A stretch of DNA of 9,143 nucleotides from JACCYX01 sp964610045 (GTDB lineage Bacteria; Chloroflexota; Chloroflexia; Thermomicrobiales; UBA6265): the NCBI GenBank assembly GCA_964610045.1, contig CAZSUN010000132.1, positions 1 to 9,143 on the forward strand, in the 5' to 3' direction. The notes beneath the pieces are model-generated. The model worked only from the letters and a program-made list of their open reading frames with translations, did not search any database and was not told the origin of the DNA. Made by a program: the position numbers and the translations under genes. The first letter of the stretch is position 1. Every line of letters starts with the position of its first letter. Positions 6,937 through 9,143 of the stretch are shown here, piece by piece.

Positions 6937-7997
6937 ACGCTGGTACGACCATCATGATCGTCGGCGCCCTCGTGGGGGCATCCTGCGGTCTCATCGGCGC
7001 TTTCCTCGTCCTCCGGCGGCTCGCCTTGCTGGGCGACGCGATCAGCCACAGCGTCCTGCTCGGCATCGTGATCGTGTTCTGGCTGACGCACTCGCGCGCC
7101 CCGCTCCTGATGACGATCGGGGCAGGCTCGGTCGGTCTCCTGACGGTAGCGTTGGTCGCCTGGATCCAACGCACCGGACTGGTGCGGGAGGATGCCGCGA
7201 TCGGTCTGGTGTTCCCGTTCCTGTTCGCGCTCGGGGTGTTCATGATCTCCCGGTTTCCCAGCACGGTGCACATCGATGTCGATGCCGTGTTGTACGGGGA
7301 GATCGCCTATACACCCCTGTACCGGCTCGAACTCTTCGGCATTGATCTCGGCAACCGGGCTTTCTGGACGATGGGTGCGATGCTGGCAGTCAACCTGGCG
7401 CTCGTGTTCCTGCTGTACAAGGAGCTCAAACTGACGACCTTCGATGCCGGGTTCGCGGCGGCGATCGGCATCTCGCCGGTGGTGATTCACTACATCCTGA
7501 TGGCCGCCGTCTCGGCCACCACCGTGGTCGCCTTCGATGCGGTCGGCGCCATCCTCGTCGTCGCGATGTTGATCGTTCCTGCCGCAACCGCCCAATTGTT
7601 GACCCGGCGGTTGCCGGTGCTGTTGGGACTCTCGATGGCGATCGGGATGGCTGCCGCTATCGCCGGGTACTGGCTCGCCTGGGCAATCAACGGATCAATC
7701 GCGGGCTCCATCGCCACCGTGCTGGGGATCGGTTTCGGGCTCACCTGGTTGTTCTCGCCGTCACAAGGACTGGTCGCCCGGCTCGCCATGCGGCAGCGGC
7801 AACGCCAGTCGTTCCTGCGCGAACTGCTCGTTGCCCACATCGCGGCCAAACCACACGGCGTCGACCCCGCGAGCCTCGACCAGGACTTCGGCTGGGCGCG
7901 CGGCACGACCCAACGGGCAGTCCGCGATGCCCTCGCCCGGCGACAACTGGAAACCACGCCAGATGGTACCCTCTTGGCAGTGCAACCTGTGAGGTGA
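6933..7997 (+). CDS. troD: Metal ABC transporter permease 2 with C-terminal winged-helix-like tail
   Basis: Second membrane subunit of the importer, 354 residues. The ABC-3 core covers about residues 5-275 with LLGDAISHSVLLG (32-44), KELKLTTFDAGFAAAIGI (163-180) and DAVGAILVVAMLIVPAATA (202-220). Asp35 and His39 repeat the metal-path pair of permease 1. After the last membrane segment comes a basic linker (RLAMRQRQRQ, 283-292) and about 60 soluble residues that read as three helices plus a strand pair: FLRELLVAHIA, DPASLDQDFGW, RGTTQRAVRDALARRQL and a turn at PDG. That pattern resembles a winged helix. Similar cytoplasmic tails occur on some metal permeases; here a regulatory or metal-sensing role is inference. 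The ATG overlaps the previous stop as ATGA. The repressor gene starts 70 bp after its stop. Confidence 0.92.
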   Translation: MNAGTTIMIVGALVGASCGLIGAFLVLRRLALLGDAISHSVLLGIVIVFWLTHSRAPLLMTIGAGSVGLLTVALVAWIQRTGLVREDAAIGLVFPFLFALGVFMISRFPSTVHIDVDAVLYGEIAYTPLYRLELFGIDLGNRAFWTMGAMLAVNLALVFLLYKELKLTTFDAGFAAAIGISPVVIHYILMAAVSATTVVAFDAVGAILVVAMLIVPAATAQLLTRRLPVLLGLSMAIGMAAAIAGYWLAWAINGSIAGSIATVLGIGFGLTWLFSPSQGLVARLAMRQRQRQSFLRELLVAHIAAKPHGVDPASLDQDFGWARGTTQRAVRDALARRQLETTPDGTLLAVQPVR

Positions 7998-8030
7998 CCT
8001 TGCGGAGTTGGCCGGTTCGGCCCGGTCGAC

Positions 8031-8044
8031 TCTGGCCTACCAGA
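8031..8044. promoter_or_regulatory. Short inverted repeat between permease 2 and the repressor gene
   Basis: TCTGG-CCTA-CCAGA is a perfect 5-bp inverted repeat with a 4-base centre, placed 24 bp before the repressor's preferred start codon. A second one, GGCCG-GTT-CGGCC, lies at 8010-8022. They could fold in the message or bind a regulator, but neither matches the operon operator and both may be chance in GC-rich DNA. Confidence 0.25.
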
Positions 8045-8067
8045 CCGCCGGGAGAACGGACCCCGCA

Positions 8068-8778
8068 ATGACTGACGTGACGCTGCAACCCGGCGACTCC
8101 TCCGCTGATCCGCGTGTGACCAGCGCGATGGAGGATTATCTCAAGGCCGCGTACCACCTGGAAACCCAGGGTGGGCCGATCACGACGCAGCGGATGGCCG
8201 AGGAACTTGGCCTGAGCCAGCCGTCCGTCACGAACATGGTGAAGCGGCTGGACGACTTGAACCTCGTCGTCCACAGCCCGTACCGGGGGATTGCGCTGAC
8301 CGATTCCGGCAGGCGAGTGGCGCTGGAGGTCATTCGTCACCACCGGCTGCTCGAGCTGTACCTGAGTGAGGCGCTGGGTTTCGATCTCGAACAGGTGCAT
8401 GCCGAGGCGGAGCGGTTGGAGCATCATGTGTCGGAGGAGCTGGAAGCACGGATGGAGCGTGCCCTCGGCTATCCGGAATTCGATCCGCACGGTGACCCGA
8501 TTCCCGGCCGGGATGGCCATCTTCCCACCGTCAACGACACGGCCCTGACGGAACTCCCGGCAGGTAATGTCGGCCAGATCAGCCGGGTGAGCGATCGCGA
8601 CCCCGCTCGCCTGGCCTACCTCACCGAACGAGGCGTTCGCCCCGGCATCCGGCTATCGGTGCTGGAGCAAATGCCGTTCGAGGGACCGGTCCGGGTCGAC
8701 ATCGAGGGGGCGGAACACCTGCTCCCGCATTCGGTCGCCATGCTGGTTCGCGTCGAACCAGATTTGCTGGAAAGCTGA
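8068..8778 (+). CDS. mntR: Mn-responsive DtxR/MntR-family repressor with FeoA-like domain
   Basis: Metal-dependent DNA-binding repressor, 236 residues from the ATG at 8068. Residues about 20-77 are the winged helix-turn-helix (MAEELGLSQPSVTNMVKRL, wing YRGIALTDSG). Residues about 78-140 form the dimerisation and metal-binding domain. Residues about 158-230 are an FeoA/SH3-like domain, as in DtxR and IdeR but absent from short Bacillus MntR. Expected ligands are Asp23 (MEDY), His92, Glu115, Glu118 and His119 (AERLEHH). DtxR has Met and Cys where this protein has Asp23 and Glu115, so the pattern is manganese-type; MntR Glu11 is replaced by Lys26. A TTG at 8008, ten bases after GAGGTGA, would add 20 residues without homology. 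The ATG is preferred because it already places 18 residues before the core, although its GGGAG (8050-8054) is 13 bases away. It most likely represses its own operon through the box at 4111-4124. Confidence 0.9.
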   Translation: MTDVTLQPGDSSADPRVTSAMEDYLKAAYHLETQGGPITTQRMAEELGLSQPSVTNMVKRLDDLNLVVHSPYRGIALTDSGRRVALEVIRHHRLLELYLSEALGFDLEQVHAEAERLEHHVSEELEARMERALGYPEFDPHGDPIPGRDGHLPTVNDTALTELPAGNVGQISRVSDRDPARLAYLTERGVRPGIRLSVLEQMPFEGPVRVDIEGAEHLLPHSVAMLVRVEPDLLES

Positions 8779-8792
8779 CCACATGACGAAAC

Positions 8793-8827
8793 GGACAGCC
8801 ACACGGCGCGGAGCGCCTGGGCTGTCC
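8793..8827 (+). terminator. Hairpin after the repressor gene, likely operon terminator
   Basis: GGACAGCC (8793-8800) pairs with GGCTGTCC (8820-8827), and inside it GGCGC (8805-8809) pairs with GCGCC (8813-8817) around GGA. The stem begins 14 bases after the repressor stop. The sequence after it (CTACCCTATC) has no T-run, so it is not a textbook intrinsic terminator. It could instead protect the 3' end of the message, or act in both directions between convergent genes. Confidence 0.5.
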
Positions 8828-8841
8828 CTACCCTATCTGCG

Positions 8842-8931
8842 CGGTCTACCTCAGTGCGGTGTAATTCATACCGACTCCGGGTAGGTCGTGGTGGAACATC
8901 GCCGCCGGGCGAACCGTGCGCGGTCCACCAC
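8842..8931. other. Potential structured RNA or two-part inverted-repeat region
   Basis: Two further foldable blocks follow. In the first, 8842-8850 can pair with 8880-8888 (two G-T pairs) and encloses a stem-loop at 8853-8876 that pairs AGT-CGGTGT with ATACCGACT, one base bulged, around AATTC. In the second, GTGGTGGA (8888-8895) is perfectly complementary to TCCACCAC (8924-8931) and encloses two mini-hairpins: CGCC/GGCG and ACCG/CGGT. I recognise no known RNA family. GC-rich DNA folds readily, so this is tentative. Confidence 0.3.
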
Positions 8932-8977
8932 AACAGGTGCCCCCTTCGTTGTCCCCTCAAAAAGGATGCGCGATTGT

Positions 8978-9143
8978 TCACCCGGGCTCGGCATCAGATG
9001 GTGTCTGAGACGGGGAATGGCCCGCCCATATCCACCGCGAAATCCGTCCCTGCCACGTCTCAGGGCGATTACGGAGGATCGCCTCTACGAAGGCGGCGCG
9101 GGAGATTTCCAGACACGCTCTCAAGCGGCAATCTGTCTCACAT
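8978..9143 (-). CDS. Partial minus-strand ORF, C-terminal end of an unknown protein
   Basis: A reading frame enters from the right edge and stops at TGA (8978-8980, minus strand), giving about 54 codons with no start in the window. The visible part looks helical, with CRLRACLEISRAAFVEAIL and RPETWQGRISRWIWAG, then a polar Pro/Ser-rich tail. I do not recognise the family. If real, the gene converges on the repressor gene, and the hairpins at 8793-8931 would separate the two. A plus-strand frame from an ATG at 8966 is also open to the edge but reads as a less protein-like, Arg/Pro-rich sequence. Third-position GC, counted by eye, is only slightly higher on the minus frame, so the choice is weak. 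Confidence 0.3.
   Translation of the reverse strand, partial: CETDCRLRACLEISRAAFVEAILRNRPETWQGRISRWIWAGHSPSQTPSDAEPG

Noticed and set aside
8888..8960. Faint likeness to a T-box element (GTGGTGGAAC and a later TTCGTTGTCCCCT)
   Set aside because: The core continuation ACCGCG is missing, no specifier stem is evident, and no aminoacyl-tRNA synthetase or amino-acid gene follows on that strand.
1..9143. tRNA, rRNA, CRISPR array, insertion sequence or integrase
   Set aside because: No T-loop motif in a cloverleaf context, no regularly spaced repeats, and no transposase or recombinase motif was seen on either strand.

Overview
The window is GC-rich bacterial DNA with seven protein genes, compact spacing and frequent GTG starts. 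The style of the first gene (a STAND ATPase fused to a LuxR-type DNA-binding domain), the Tat-type export signal on a metal-binding protein and the three-domain DtxR-family regulator would fit Chloroflexota of the Thermomicrobia type or an actinobacterium. This placement is inference from protein style only, and I hold it loosely.

Layout. Positions 1-250 hold a very strong hairpin (38-79) and a good sigma-70-like promoter (175-203) followed by a perfect 11-bp palindrome. Then comes a 768-residue LuxR-family regulator with an N-terminal NTPase (251-2557, plus). A 192-bp gap without a clear terminator separates it from a convergent major facilitator transporter (2750-3946, minus). A divergent AT-rich regulatory region (3947-4157) leads into a metal-uptake operon on the plus strand: substrate-binding protein (4158-5144), ATPase (5141-5998), two membrane permeases (5995-6936 and 6933-7997) and a DtxR/MntR-family repressor (8068-8778). 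Positions 8779-9143 hold a strong hairpin after the repressor, further potential RNA structure, and probably the 3' end of a minus-strand gene that enters from the right edge.

How the genes work together. The order binding protein, ATPase, permease, permease, repressor is that of the Treponema tro operon. The first four genes overlap by 4 bp at each junction, which points to translational coupling. The binding protein has a His-His-His-Asp ligand set. The repressor has the MntR-type ligand pattern (Asp23, His92, Glu115, Glu118, His119) plus a C-terminal FeoA/SH3-like domain. A 14-bp inverted repeat, TTAGC-CTAT-GCTAA, overlaps the predicted promoter of the operon and is the best candidate operator. 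The simplest reading is a self-regulated manganese (or manganese/zinc) importer: metal-loaded repressor binds the box and shuts off uptake.

I do not see a clearly new system. The points most worth a second look are the winged-helix-like tail on the second permease, the Tat-type binding protein without a lipobox, the operator with a third half-site, the structured intergenic region after the repressor gene, and the palindromes at the promoter of the LuxR-type gene.
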